NCBI GenBank assembly: GCA_029945375.1
Contig: CM057061.1
Span: 1,612,001-1,676,000 of the forward strand
DNA: 64,000 bases
DNA from: Agaricus subrufescens
Lineage: Eukaryota; Basidiomycota; Agaricomycetes; Agaricales; Agaricaceae
Reading direction: 5' to 3'
The notes beneath the pieces were generated by a model that saw nothing but the letters and a program-made list of their open reading frames with translations, had not been told where the DNA came from and did not search any database. A program made the position numbers and the translations under genes. Below, piece after piece: positions 11,197-22,139 of the stretch (its first letter is position 1; the number at the start of each line of letters is the position of its first letter).

Positions 11197-14100
11197 ATGC
11201 CTGGTACTCGACGTCCTCGCCTTCTGACTCCACCTCCTGGCGTCCAAATCACTCTTCAACCCCCTGCAGACAATGCGGCGCAACCACGATCACAGTTAAA
11301 GCCTTCCCCGCAGAAGAAGAGACGCCTTCTCGTGTCAGTCGGCCCAAGACCATCTTCTGGCCGGCCAGGCACCAGCACTCGGGCTGAACCATTGGAAACG
11401 GTGCAGGAGTCGGCCGGTGTGTCTACAGATTTCAACGGATATTCTAGTCATGATGAAGTTGGTGCGGGAGGTGACGGCGCAGAGGTTGCGTCAGGAGGTG
11501 GCGTGATGGAGAGTATGCTGTACACTGTCGACGAGACGCAACCACTGGCAGGGGATACTAGGTCTAGCGACAATTATGAGCTTTTTGCGGATGCGGTCAT
11601 GTCAGAAGCCATTCCATTCTTCCAGTTGGCACCAGAGCTCTACGTGGTAATGGGGTGGGATTCAAAGTGGGCAAAGAGAACGGTAGGTTGGCGTACCTAT
11701 ACCCCCTCCACAGACAAGTACGAATTCAGATCCTGACTGAATCTTCTTTAGCACCACTGGTATCATCTCCAGATGGATCGAAGTCGGGCCAGCGACCCAT
11801 TGCCAGTATGTTACTGCCCAATTGCGAGGGAGAAAGAAACGTGTGTCCACCAGCGTTATCTGTTTGAAGAGGGACATATGCATAGCCCGATTCCCGAAGG
11901 TTAGTACAATCTTTTTTCCTACCTGCGTAGCCTTATCAAATACAAAGGACCCGTCGAGCCTGTTATTTTGTTCTGGAGAGATACAGTTGAAGAAGGTTGG
12001 ATCAACTTATTTTCGGTTACCATCGAGGGCCTGCCTTCCATGGCCAAGAACAGAGCGGTAGTGATGTATACAGGGGAGGACACTGGGTTCGGCCGTTGGA
12101 GGTGTTCACGAGATGGGGGCAACGGTTGTGCTCATGTATCGAAGTGCCAGGTTTACCTGGGCCAAATTCTCACGGCGAATAACGAAAGAAGCGATTATAA
12201 CATCGCACTAGCTGGTGAGATGACTCGCCTCAGGCGTTAGCGACATTTCCACTAAAAATTTACACAGAACAAGTTCGTGTTCAATCTGTGGCCAAGGCCG
12301 ATCCTCACTGTGTCTCGTATCAACGTATCATGATGTCCGATTGGGCACGCCTGCCAACCGATGAAGTACTTTATGATGTCCCTCCGCCTGTGGAAACTGT
12401 TCCCAACCCCATCCCACTCACGCACGCAGGACGGTGCAGTTGCGGCCACCCATTTGACCCTGATTTGGCTGTCTTTGAAAGAGATTGCACAGTCTTCACA
12501 TTGGTTAGGCCACTTTCGACACGCATTCAACTTCAAAAGTGTCCAAACTGTCCTTTCATTCGAAATTCCAGCAAGGCTATTGGGCCTGACTGTTGTGAAC
12601 TTGGCATTCTCAACTACAACAACACTCTCCTATTTTCCCATGACCTTCTTGACGAATATACCTCAGCTTTCACTTCCTCCGAGACTCCCTTCAGCGCTTG
12701 GATCAAGTTGGTCATGAGACGATACCAGAAATGGTCAAGGCCCACACCTCCATCTTTTGTCGAAGAATCCATTTTTAGGAAAGTTTGGTTTGGGTTTGTC
12801 GATTTACTCGACCTGTCCAACGACATGTTGTGTCCTCGGTGTGGGCCTACCCCTGATACTATCATATTTGATGGTATAACTCTGGCATATAGCAAGAAAC
12901 ATATCTTGGACACTATTTATCCACCAACTTCGAGACATGATGATGCCATTGTACGGAACCGCCATTATCCCAAGAACCAGAGTTTTATTGAAAATGTCCG
13001 CTTGAGGAAATTACTGTCCTCAGTTATGGGTGCACCGCTCTCACTTCATAACATATTGTCAAACAACAACAATGTATGTTTTTTTAAATTTAATCTATGC
13101 CTTATATTTTAACCATTGTTGATAGGCTACAATTGATTCAACAATCAACATAAACATCATTGATGCCACTATTCAAAAACTGCATGATATTGAAGAAGTG
13201 ATTAAGCTCACTAGTGAATATTGTGGGGGTCTACATTCACTTTTGATTGACTATTATGGATCTTTTCCACTTAAAACCAAGGGTGAGCCACCAGTAGAAG
13301 TGAGGAAATTCTTTTTGCAGGTAAGTCTATGATTATTGATTATAGTCAAATAAAGCTCAATAAGCAATGACAGATTTCAACAAATGAATCATGCATGCAA
13401 GTGATCAATCGACCCACTTTGAAGGCATTGGAAGTTTTTCTCAGCATGCCTTCTTATGAAAACGTGTCCTATCTTTCTCCAGCTCCTTGCTTATACTACC
13501 TGGCCTTGCATCATTGGACACAGCATCACAAATTCTCCACGGAATTATTGGCTGCTTTTGAATGGGTCAAAAAAAGAGTTGATGAGGTCTTCCATGGTTC
13601 TATACTTCATGACAACCCTTTACCAATCCAGGTTGAGCCTGATGTCATTGTTGATGGTGGCTGGAAAAAGGTATGATTTTATTGATTATTTTTGTGCTAA
13701 TTAATTATGTATCCTGACTTACTATTGTAGAGTGGTTGCAAGTACAGCCTACCACAGATACGTCATCGGCCTCAATACCCAAACATGCCAAGTGATGTTT
13801 CACTGGAGCCAAAGGAGCGAGGTGGATCATGCAACAAGTTTTACAGTGAGTATGGTGAGAAAAGGCTAACAGGAGGAATAATGGCAGCCTGGTGCACCCA
13901 TAGTATTTGCTATGGCTTCCATTTTATTCCAGAAAGTGAGGGGCGGAATGATGTTTTTGCTGCTCTGGTTACACGATGGCCTAGAGCTCCCAAGTATGTG
14001 ATCTATGACTTTGCATGCCAACTAGCCCCATATTGCAGGGCAAGAGAGCCAGAGTTTTTTGCAGATACCACATTCCTCATAGATGACTTCCATGCTCAAG

Positions 14101-14312
14101 GGCATACAAGGTGTTCTACTGCCTTTTTCCTGAAAACACATGTTCAGACACAGCCTATCCTGGGAAGGATTAATTCTAGTGCAGCAGAGTGTGGCAATGG
14201 TGGACTTTCAAAGATTCGGAAGTCTGTTAGGTATATGGGCCAGGACAGGGCAATTCTGTATACTGCAGTGTTTCTGTCTATTTGGAATCGTGTAAAGATC
14301 ATGAGAATGTAA
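11197..14312 (+). CDS. KDZ-family transposase with CxC-type zinc region, seven exons
   Basis: Splice model: 11197-11682, 11752-11899, 11948-12214, 12268-13073, 13126-13320, 13374-13670 and 13731-14312, all GT-AG. The total is 2,781 nt, exactly 926 codons plus stop. The N-terminus is basic and Pro-rich. Exon 2 holds a cysteine cluster, CYCP followed by CVH, as in CxC-associated KDZ proteins. Further Cys pairs (CSC, CPNC, CPRCGP) precede the RNase H-like KDZ core. The core shows the family signatures IYDFACQL, then DDFHAQGHTRCS, then NSSAAECGNGG, near residues 820-900. The expected function is cut-and-paste DNA transposition by an RNase H-fold nuclease in the nucleus. No frameshift or premature stop is seen. 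The gene's 3' end faces the right array. Assignment to KDZ is firm; the subfamily (Kyakuja-like) is likely. Confidence 0.92.
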
Positions 14313-14370
14313 ATTATTGGATTGATTATTCACTGTAATCTAACTTGGTGACACTATGCTACCCTCTGTA

Positions 14371-15226
14371 GGAGAGAGTATAACCATACTCTGCACTCTC
14401 AGTGGGTGAGAGTACTACTGTACTCTGCACTCTTGGATGGTGAGAGTACTGCTGTACTCTGCACTCTCAGGTGGTGAGAGTACCACCGTACTCTGCACTC
14501 TCGGGTGGTGAGAGTACCACCGTACTCTGCACTCTCAGGTGGTGAGAGTCTGCACTCTCAGGTGGTGAGAGTACCACCGAGTACCACCATACTCGGGTGG
14601 TGAGAGCACTCTGCACTCTCAGGTGGTGAGAGTACCACCATACTCTGCACTCTCAGGTGGTGAGAGTACCACCATAGTCTGCAGTCTTGGGTGGTGAGAG
14701 TATGGCAGTGAGGGTACCGCCATACTCTCCAGTCTTTGGGTGGTGAGAGTACTGCCATACTCTGCACTTTCGGGTGGTGAGAGTACTGCTGTACTCTGCA
14801 GTCTTGGGTGGTGAGAGTACCACCATACTCTGCTGTCTTGGGTGGTGAGAGTACCACCATACTCTGCACTCTTGGGTGGTGAGAGTACCGCCGTACTCTG
14901 CACTTTCAGGTGGTGAGAGTACCACTGTACTCTGCACTCTCTATTGGTAAGAGTACCACCATACTCTGCACTTTCTGTTGGTGAGAGTACTGCTGTATTC
15001 TGCACTTTCTGTTGGTGGGAGTACTGCTGTACTCTGCACTCTCCTCTGCCCAGGAGAGTATCACTGTACTCTATAGTCTCTGTTGGAGAGAGTACCATCA
15101 TACTCTTCACTCAACACTCTCTACTCCATTTCCAGGTATGCCACACCCATGATACTATTATACTGGATTGAAGAGTACTATAATACTCCTTGTGTTCAGA
15201 TAGTAGAGAGCACTGTGGTACTCTGC
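14371..15226 (-). repeat. Right subterminal minisatellite array, inverted copy of the left array
   Basis: About twenty-five imperfect units of the same roughly 34-bp motif as at 2526-3569, in reverse complement (GGTGGTGAGAGTACCACC followed by GTACTCTGCACTCTC). The last units before 15226 diverge, as the outermost left units do. The conserved inverted arrangement at both ends suggests a functional part of the transposon rather than drifted satellite DNA. Confidence 0.95.
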
Positions 15227-15249
15227 ATGGTTATACCTATAAAAGTATA

Positions 15250-15378
15250 AACAAGTACAATAGTACTGTCCTAAATCCAATAGCCAAGTTTCCCTTTATA
15301 GGCACCGTGAGAAATAGACACACGACCCCGCGTATGCAGTTGTGACCACCCCACGTGTGAGCCTCATGCGTCATTCAA
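15250..15378 (-). repeat. Right terminal inverted repeat of the KDZ transposon
   Basis: Reverse complement of 2359-2487 with about two mismatches over 129 bp. The element is taken to end after CATTCAA at 15378, because similarity to the left end stops there. Confidence 0.9.
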
Positions 15379-15876
15379 AAGTCCCCTGCCCCATCTTTTT
15401 TGATAAATTTGTATTTCTAATCCGGTGTACGGATATTGATTATGTTATTCATTTGAATCCATCTGCACGAGCAGCACCCTCGTTCAAATTATATGTGAGT
15501 CTCAAAAATAGTTGTCAGCCCTAAAACTGCGAGTATATGATACTCAAGAATGGGGCTATGTAGCGTAGAGTGTGAAAATTGAAGCATACCTCGTGACAGC
15601 TCTCTTGCTGATAAAACTGTATCACACCGGAGGGGTGATGAGCGACAAGTTGCCTAAGCGAGTGAACATGCAATAGCACATGATGTTTCTCCGCTATGTC
15701 CAAACTATAAACAAACGATCTACCCGCCTTTGATGTCTAGCCTTTTCACAATCATATGCCAGACGATACACCTCCCGAGGATATCGAGCAGCAAACGATA
15801 GTTGATAAAGGCCTGACTACAATTAAGCTTGCGCAAATGATGCAGTCATATCCAACATAGTGTACAAGTTTAACAT
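15379..15876. other. Intergenic, nothing recognised
   Basis: Downstream of the flavin monooxygenase gene (which is on the minus strand) and outside the KDZ transposon. No supported gene, repeat or RNA was found. Confidence 0.5.
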
Positions 15877-16798
15877 TCACAGCTTTAAGTCCCTGCTGGT
15901 AGCTGATATAGACCCTGACCTTGTCATCAACTTCCTGTGTTTCGCACGTCCAAGCAGCGGAGAATCATCCTTATCTCGCAGATAGTACGACCAATCTGCG
16001 GTCATATCTACTTCCGTCTGCGAGAACCCATTCCCTAAGTAAGCATACCAGTTTTTACCAATGTAGGTGAAGTCCCAATCTTCATATCGGGGTTCGGCGA
16101 GAGTCTCGAGATAATGCAGAGTGCTCCCAGGCCAAAGAGCGGTGACTTTTTCTGTGGCGCTCCCGTTTTTGTACCAAGAACGACAACTTTGTTCCCAAAC
16201 GGTACCTTGCATGTATGCGTCCTTGAACTCCATAAATTCTTCTACGGCATCGGATTTAGGGGAGATGCTGTGAATGCTCTCGGATTGATAGCGATTAACG
16301 AGCTTGAGTATGTAATTGATCTGTGCCTCTGTCAACACATTTTTAGTCGGTGAGTGCGCGAGATATGAGTAAGGTAAAACGTACCTATTCCAATAAGCAC
16401 CGGGCCATTTCCAATGGGACTATTTGGTCCGATGAGCGTAAAGTAATTTGGGAAGCCTGGAGCCGCCATGCCAAAGTAGTTCCTTGGCTCATCCTTCCAT
16501 GCTTCGGCCAGTGACACCCCATTTAGTCCTAGTATCGGGAACCTCGGTAAATAACTTGTGTCAAATCCTGTAGCGCAGATAATAACATCAACATTGTATT
16601 CCTTTCCTTCCTCATTCAAACAGCCGTTGCGGGTGATCGCTCCCACTCCGCTGCTTACTACCTCTGTTTTGGGGTCAACAAGGGCCTCAAGATAGCCTAC
16701 GCCGGGAGTTATTCTCCGACATCCCACACCGTACTTTGGAATAACTTGGCTCTCGAGTCCAGAACCTTTGACTATATTCGCCATCGCTTCGCATGTGT

Positions 16799-16942
16799 GT
16801 GAAAGCCTGTAGCGAGCGCAACCAAAGGCACGCCGCAAACAGGCGACCGTCTTTGTGAGTTTGTCACGGTCACGAGAGCGACGCCTCTCTCCCTCTGACC
16901 TGCCGGACCCATTCGACGGGTCCGCAACCCACTCTCTTTTCG
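16799..16942 (+). repeat. Ngaro repeat A1
   Basis: 144 bp starting GTGAAAGCCTG and ending CTCTTTTCG. It appears identical to A2 at 21996-22139. It holds the 5' leader and probably promoter of the element, since gag starts 52 bp after it. Confidence 0.9.
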
Positions 16943-16993
16943 TGTTTTTCTCTGCGCAAGAGCACCCTTCTGCAATAGACACTATCTCCACCC

Positions 16994-18548
16994 ATGCCTA
17001 TTCCGGATTACTCTGCGGAGGAGTTCTCCGACCTGCGTCAGCGCCTGCAGCTCGTCTTCCACATGACTGACCAGGAAGCAGCGGACCATCTTGCTGCCAC
17101 CTGGAGGCAGAGGGACCACACCCCTGAACAGCAACAAGACAAACCCCCGAATCGGCAGGGCAATCCACCTGATCCTCAGCCTCACAATCGCCCAGACCCT
17201 CTCCGAGACAATCCCCCACAGAACAACCCCGCCAATCCTATGCCCGTGCCAGGCGCAGGAGATGAGGCACCTCCTCCCCTGGCCAGCTTGAAGAAGAAGA
17301 ACTTCCCAAGATTCCAAGACACCACGGTCATAGCCACTGACCAAAAACTTGATCCTTCGGAGCATGCACTCCGTAAGCTCAGAGCCTTCGACTACGTGGA
17401 ACTCTGGTATTTCACTCCCCGTGGCCTCGAGGCCACCACAGAGCATGCAATCTCCCTTCAAACAGAAACCTTCTCACTCACCCAATCCGAGAATGGTTTA
17501 TCCCTCCTACCCTCACGAAATCCGCAGACCCCGAAGAGCACCATCGTTCGGGACGAACATCTTTCCTTCCTCGAAATGGGCCTTGCCAAAAATGGCCTCA
17601 TCTCGAGCATGGAAAAATGCGGATGGGAGTCTCGCACCATCCGCATGTTCATGAGCTTCTACCTTCAACTCGACACGCACTCAATCAGAAGTGAGCCCCA
17701 AGGCGACGAGGCCCTTGTCATTTACCAAGCCCAGGCCCGTTGGGAGTGGCATCAAGAAGTCGACAACGGACGCGTTGCCTTCAACATTGCAGCCATCAAC
17801 GAGCAGCGTCTGAGGAAGATCGCTGATTCAATCCGAGTCAAAACTCATAATCGACTGATAAACGTAAGTCTCCATTTCATACCCAGTCCATCCCTCGCTC
17901 ACCACTCCTCTCCCTCCCCCCCTCTCCCCCCCATGCTCGGCCCCGCACTTGGCCCCCTCCCTGCACACACATGGCCCCTGCCCCGCCCCTGGCCCCGCCT
18001 TTGCGCCTGCCCCGCACCCGGGGCACCCATTTCATACCACCCCATATCCGCCCTCACACACCATGCAGGAGCTCATCCACTTTAAACATGCGGCACAATC
18101 TCAAAGCCACCACAAGCACAACCTCTCACGTCGCCACCACTCCCCTTCCCCGCGTCCCCCACCCCCAAAGCGCAAATGCAGCCCCTCTCCTCACCCCCTC
18201 TCCGACGACGGGGAAGAGAAACCTCGCAAGAAGAAGCTTTTTCCGGCCACATCCTCACCCTCGCACACTGAACTCAAGTCCATCTGCCCAATGTGTCTCG
18301 GGCGCCACCCGCACAATGTCGCCAACTGCAAGGCCTCAAGGCGCTGGGATGACCTCGACGTCAACAGGTGTTCCCGCACATCCAAGGGGCACCTGCGTGA
18401 CCCAGAGGGGACCATCTTGTGCACCAATTGGCAAAAGCCACGAGGATGCCACGACAACTCCCCAGCTCACTCACCCAAGCACCGGTGCTCAGGCTGTGGC
18501 AGCTCCGACCATGGAGCTCAGAAATGTCCTCGAGCTCAGAAGGCATAA
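16994..18548 (+). CDS. Ngaro gag with zinc knuckles, one intron
   Basis: Starts 52 bp after repeat A1. The first exon 16994-17863 (290 codons) ends at a GTAAGT donor. An acceptor ending CATGCAG gives exon 2 at 18069-18548 in the same phase, making about 449 residues. Without splicing the first frame ends at 18085 and the cysteine domain is lost, so the intron is likely real. The N-terminal part should form the capsid. Exon 2 is His/Ser/Pro/Arg-rich and then carries zinc-knuckle-like clusters: CPMC-x3-HPHNVANC, and CTNW through CSGCG-x3-H-x4-C at the end. The last 38 bp overlap the start of the reverse transcriptase gene in another frame. Role: packaging of element RNA in the cytoplasm. Confidence 0.75.
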
Positions 18549-20454
18549 ACCTCTCACTCCATATCATGCCCCGACCTGGGATCGTTTTCTCAGTGCCTCA
18601 GGCCTCACTTTCAGATACCCCGAACTTATCTCCATGTTAAATAATGGTTTTCATGCCAATGTGCCCACGATTACAGTATCTTACACACCGTCGAACAATG
18701 CCTCCACAGAGGAGCATTGTGATGCTTTCCGTAATATCACTCATTTAGAATTTCAGAAGAACAGGTACATCGGTCCCGCGACTAAGTCTCAAATTGAGAT
18801 GTTATTAGGCCCTTTCCAATCATCCCCCCTTAGCATCATTCCAAAACCCCATAAACCAGGCAAATACCGCCTAATACAAAACCTCTCCCACCCCCACAAC
18901 CCAACGCGGGGCATCTCCTCCATAAATTATCATATCGATTCAACTCTTCACCCCTGCACATGGGGCACCTTCGGCACAGTTTCACTCATCATAGAAAAAT
19001 TACCCCCAGGCTCCGAAGCAGCAGTACGAGATGTAAAAGAAGCCTACCAAACCATACCCCTCCACCACTCTCAGTGGCCAGGCATGGTAGTTAAGCTCCA
19101 AGGCGATGACTGTTACGCCATAGATACACAAAACGCATTTGGGCTTGCCTCAGGGGCAGGCATCTACGGGAGAGTAGCAGACGCTGGATTGGACATCATG
19201 AGAGCTCAGGGTCTTGGCCCCATTTCAAAATGGGTTGATGACCATGTGTTTTTCAGGATTCGCCGCATTCATCTCACTCAATTCAACCAAGCAAGGAAGG
19301 AACAGGCACGCTTCATTCACCAAAATGGAGGCCAGCTCCACAACAAGGGCAGACTATGGTTCAAAGGCAGCCTACGGGAAAACGGTAAAATCGAAGAGTT
19401 CGATGAAGATCACACTAGGCCAATAATTGATCTGGCTGAAAAATCTCCTCGCTCCCCTCATGACGCCTTATTCACCTATGCCATGCAAGACATTGACGAA
19501 ATATCATCACAGCTAGGAATTCCCTGGGAGCTGGAAAAAGACACCCCTTTCGCCTCAACCTTCACCTTCATAGGTCTCACATGGGATTTGGTAAATCGCA
19601 CAGTCACTCTCCCAGATGCCAAGAGAGAAAAATACCTGGGAGCCATCAACGCCTGGCACCTCTCACAAACACACACCCTAAACGAGGCAGAGAAGCTCCA
19701 TGGCAAGCTGCTGCATGCCTCCCTAGTCATAACACAAGGAAGACCCTACCTGATCAACCTCGAGGCCTTCCTCGGCATTTTTCACGACACGCCTTTTAAA
19801 CCCCGCACCCCCCCAAAATCCTTGTACACCGACCTACTCTGGTGGTCCTCCACCCTTGCAAATCCCAGCAAAAGCAGACCCATACACCCTACCATAGTAG
19901 TCTCTGATCTTTCCGCTTTCTCTGATGCCAGCTCCGAAATTGGGATTGGGATCGTCATCGGTCAAAGATGGCGAGCCTGGAGACTCATCCCAGGATGGAA
20001 TTCCCCAGGATCTGGGAGAGACATTGGCTGGGCAGAAGCAGCCGCCTTTCTTTTCCTCGCTACCACCGTCACACTCATACATCCCAGGGGAGGACATTTT
20101 CGACTATATGGAGACAACACAGGCGTTGTTGAAGGCTGGTGGAAAGGACGCAGTCGAAACAAATCCACCAACAACGTCTTCAAGCTGGTTAACGAGCTCA
20201 CTGCCGCCTCCGATGCCCACTTCTACACCAAGTATGTACACACCAGCTGCAACCCAGCTGACAATCCCTCACGAGGCGTTTACGGCCCCAATACCCTCCT
20301 CCTCCCTCCCATATCCATTCCTTCCAGTATGCAAGACCTCATCGTGGACTACGACCACCCTCCACTTCAAATCGAACAATCAATGGCATCAAATGGCACC
20401 CTCCCCACCGCAAAGCCAAAACCCCCTCGAGATTCCCCCTACCCCAGCCCTTAA
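18511..20454 (+). CDS. Ngaro reverse transcriptase / RNase H
   Basis: 647 residues from the ATG at 18511, which overlaps the gag end by 38 bp in a different frame. The RT palm has AVRDVKEAY, FGLASGAGIYG and the catalytic KWVDDHVF (VDD in place of YxDD). Downstream is an RNase H domain with the acidic residues in FSDASSE, GWAEAAA, YGDNTGV and NPADNPSRG. It copies the element RNA. The frame stays open far upstream of 18511, but that part is a shadow of gag. It overlaps the recombinase gene by 62 bp at its 3' end. Confidence 0.88.
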   Translation: MELRNVLELRRHKPLTPYHAPTWDRFLSASGLTFRYPELISMLNNGFHANVPTITVSYTPSNNASTEEHCDAFRNITHLEFQKNRYIGPATKSQIEMLLGPFQSSPLSIIPKPHKPGKYRLIQNLSHPHNPTRGISSINYHIDSTLHPCTWGTFGTVSLIIEKLPPGSEAAVRDVKEAYQTIPLHHSQWPGMVVKLQGDDCYAIDTQNAFGLASGAGIYGRVADAGLDIMRAQGLGPISKWVDDHVFFRIRRIHLTQFNQARKEQARFIHQNGGQLHNKGRLWFKGSLRENGKIEEFDEDHTRPIIDLAEKSPRSPHDALFTYAMQDIDEISSQLGIPWELEKDTPFASTFTFIGLTWDLVNRTVTLPDAKREKYLGAINAWHLSQTHTLNEAEKLHGKLLHASLVITQGRPYLINLEAFLGIFHDTPFKPRTPPKSLYTDLLWWSSTLANPSKSRPIHPTIVVSDLSAFSDASSEIGIGIVIGQRWRAWRLIPGWNSPGSGRDIGWAEAAAFLFLATTVTLIHPRGGHFRLYGDNTGVVEGWWKGRSRNKSTNNVFKLVNELTAASDAHFYTKYVHTSCNPADNPSRGVYGPNTLLLPPISIPSSMQDLIVDYDHPPLQIEQSMASNGTLPTAKPKPPRDSPYPSP

Positions 20455-21688
20455 CCTCCCCCCGATCAGCAGGCGCTCCGCTCCCTTGCCAGCGCAAAGC
20501 ACCAGCAACCCCACCACCAAGTTCAACTCGCCATTACTGAAAGCAACACCCAACACCCTTCCCCCCCCATCCGCCTACAATCTGCCTCTCACCCCGAATC
20601 CCTCACCCCTCAGGCCCCATGTCCTCGCCAAACAAAGAATTTCCAGTTGGACACCGGCTAGAACATTTCAACCCAGTCCACTAGATCAAGAGGCAAGAGT
20701 CAGACAGGTTTTAGAAGCCGGGTGGGACGACTCCACCTTAGCCACATACGGCTCAGGTTTACTCACCTTCCATGTCTTCTGCAACCACAAAAACATCCCC
20801 GAGCTCGAAAGAGCTCCCATCTCCCCAGAGCTACTATCCATCTTCATTGCGGCGCTCGCAGGGTCCTACTCCCAGTCCACCATCGTCAACTACATAGCAG
20901 GCCTTAAAGCCTGGCACACACTAAATAGACTTGAATGGCACGTAAACGATGAAGAGGTGAAGGTTCTTCTCAGAGCAGCACAAAAAACCTCTCCCCCATC
21001 CACCAAGAGACCAAAACGAACACCCTTCACGGTCGCCATCATCTCGGCAATTCACTCCCGCCTAGACCTCCAAAACCCTCTCCACATCGCATCCTTCGCC
21101 TGTCTCACCGCCGCCTTCTACGCCACTGCAAGGCTAGGCGAGCTCACAGTGCCAAGCCTCTCTGCCTTCAACCCAACCATCCACCCCACACGTGCCAACC
21201 TCGAGTCAGTTGCGGATCGGGCAAACATCATCACCACTATCCTCCACCTCCCCAAAACAAAGACCGCCCCAGCCGGAGAGGACATCTACTGGACAGCCCA
21301 GGATGGAATTTCAGACCCCATGGCAGCCGTAGAAGTACACCTAGCAACCAACAACCCACCCCTCAACGCCCACCTCTTCGCATATCCCCACAACAACTCC
21401 TTTCGTCCCCTCACAAAAAGAAACTTCTTGTTCATCATTAACACTGCAGCCAAGCAAGCAGGTATAGGCCCACTCCAAGGCCATGGCATCCGGATAGGAT
21501 CCACTCTCGAGTACCTCCTGCGTGGCCTATCCTTCGAGGCAATGAAGACTAAAGGCCGCTGGGCCAGCGAAGCCTTTGCTGTGTACATAACCCGTCACGC
21601 CGAAATCCTCGCTCAGCACACCCACCTGAGCCATGCACAACACCCCCTAGGCGCACAACCCTCCATCTCCAGAGCAAGAAGGAGATGA
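20393..21688 (+). CDS. Ngaro tyrosine recombinase
   Basis: 431 residues from ATG 20393, overlapping the RT stop in another frame. An N-terminal Pro/Ser-rich segment is followed by a phage-integrase-like fold: an SAM-like domain (WDDSTLATYGSGL to SIVNYIAGL type helices) and a catalytic domain with ATARLGE (first Arg), GHGIRIGSTL (His and second Arg) and a terminal GRWASEAFAVYI (Tyr). It integrates the cDNA circle and replaces the DDE integrase and endonuclease of other retroelements. The frame is open upstream to 19925, but this overlaps the RNase H domain and is probably not used. Confidence 0.88.
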   Translation: MAPSPPQSQNPLEIPPTPALNLPPISRRSAPLPAQSTSNPTTKFNSPLLKATPNTLPPPSAYNLPLTPNPSPLRPHVLAKQRISSWTPARTFQPSPLDQEARVRQVLEAGWDDSTLATYGSGLLTFHVFCNHKNIPELERAPISPELLSIFIAALAGSYSQSTIVNYIAGLKAWHTLNRLEWHVNDEEVKVLLRAAQKTSPPSTKRPKRTPFTVAIISAIHSRLDLQNPLHIASFACLTAAFYATARLGELTVPSLSAFNPTIHPTRANLESVADRANIITTILHLPKTKTAPAGEDIYWTAQDGISDPMAAVEVHLATNNPPLNAHLFAYPHNNSFRPLTKRNFLFIINTAAKQAGIGPLQGHGIRIGSTLEYLLRGLSFEAMKTKGRWASEAFAVYITRHAEILAQHTHLSHAQHPLGAQPSISRARRR

Positions 21689-21785
21689 CACTCACCAAAG
21701 GCGCACTCAAAAGGACATCCCCGTCCTTCCTACTAGGTATGGGCATCCCCCTCAGGCAGCATGCGTCAGGACTAACCCCCGGGTA

Positions 21786-21996
21786 GCAGCCTGCCTCAGA
21801 GATGCCACTCCGGACGGACAGGGAAGCCGCCAGAGGGCTTTCGCCCAATCTCGCTCTCTCTCTCTCATCATCATCACTTCGGTCATCCATACTCTATTCG
21901 GCCCTATCGTACTCCCCTGACTAGTTACACGTGTACAGTTCCTCACTCTAAATATCATCCTGCAGTTACTCGAGACCAGACTAGATTGGCAAAGAG
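21786..21996 (+). repeat. Ngaro repeat B1
   Basis: 211 bp from GCAGCCTGCCTCAG to GGCAAAGAG. It differs from B2 at one site (CTCACTCTA against CTCGCTCTA). It directly joins A2. Confidence 0.9.
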
Positions 21997-22139
21997 TGAA
22001 AGCCTGTAGCGAGCGCAACCAAAGGCACGCCGCAAACAGGCGACCGTCTTTGTGAGTTTGTCACGGTCACGAGAGCGACGCCTCTCTCCCTCTGACCTGC
22101 CGGACCCATTCGACGGGTCCGCAACCCACTCTCTTTTCG
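21996..22139 (+). repeat. Ngaro repeat A2
   Basis: 144-bp copy of A1. Its first G is the last base of B1. It is followed by a 107-bp unique spacer before B2, which is more than the simplest Ngaro layout needs. Confidence 0.9.

Larger units (their letters stand above)
2359..15378. mobile_element. 13-kb KDZ (Kyakuja-like) DNA transposon, apparently complete
   Basis: Bounded by 129-bp terminal inverted repeats (2359-2487 and 15250-15378) that differ at only a few positions. Just inside each lies a long minisatellite array, the two in opposite orientation. Between them are a seven-exon KDZ transposase (11197-14312), a divergent companion gene (9750-11104), a second minus-strand gene (3864-6096) and a 3.6-kb spacer. 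All three gene models give continuous frames after splicing, so the element may still be functional. I could not find a target-site duplication: the eight bases outside each end are GGTGATAG and AAGTCCCC. The insertion lies between a decayed NACHT fragment and the 3' side of a flavin monooxygenase gene. Confidence 0.85.

Noticed and set aside
2359..15378. TET/JBP dioxygenase cargo, known from some KDZ elements
   Set aside because: No HxD...H double-stranded beta-helix motif was seen in either companion gene.
2351..15386. 8-bp target duplication for the KDZ transposon
   Set aside because: Flanking octamers GGTGATAG and AAGTCCCC do not match, and shifting the boundary by a few bases did not help.
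17949..18510. Upstream extension of the RT/RNase H frame before 18511
   Set aside because: It overlaps the gag intron and zinc-knuckle exon in another frame and shows no RT homology.
19925..20392. Upstream extension of the recombinase frame
   Set aside because: It overlaps the RNase H domain; composition suggests a shadow frame.
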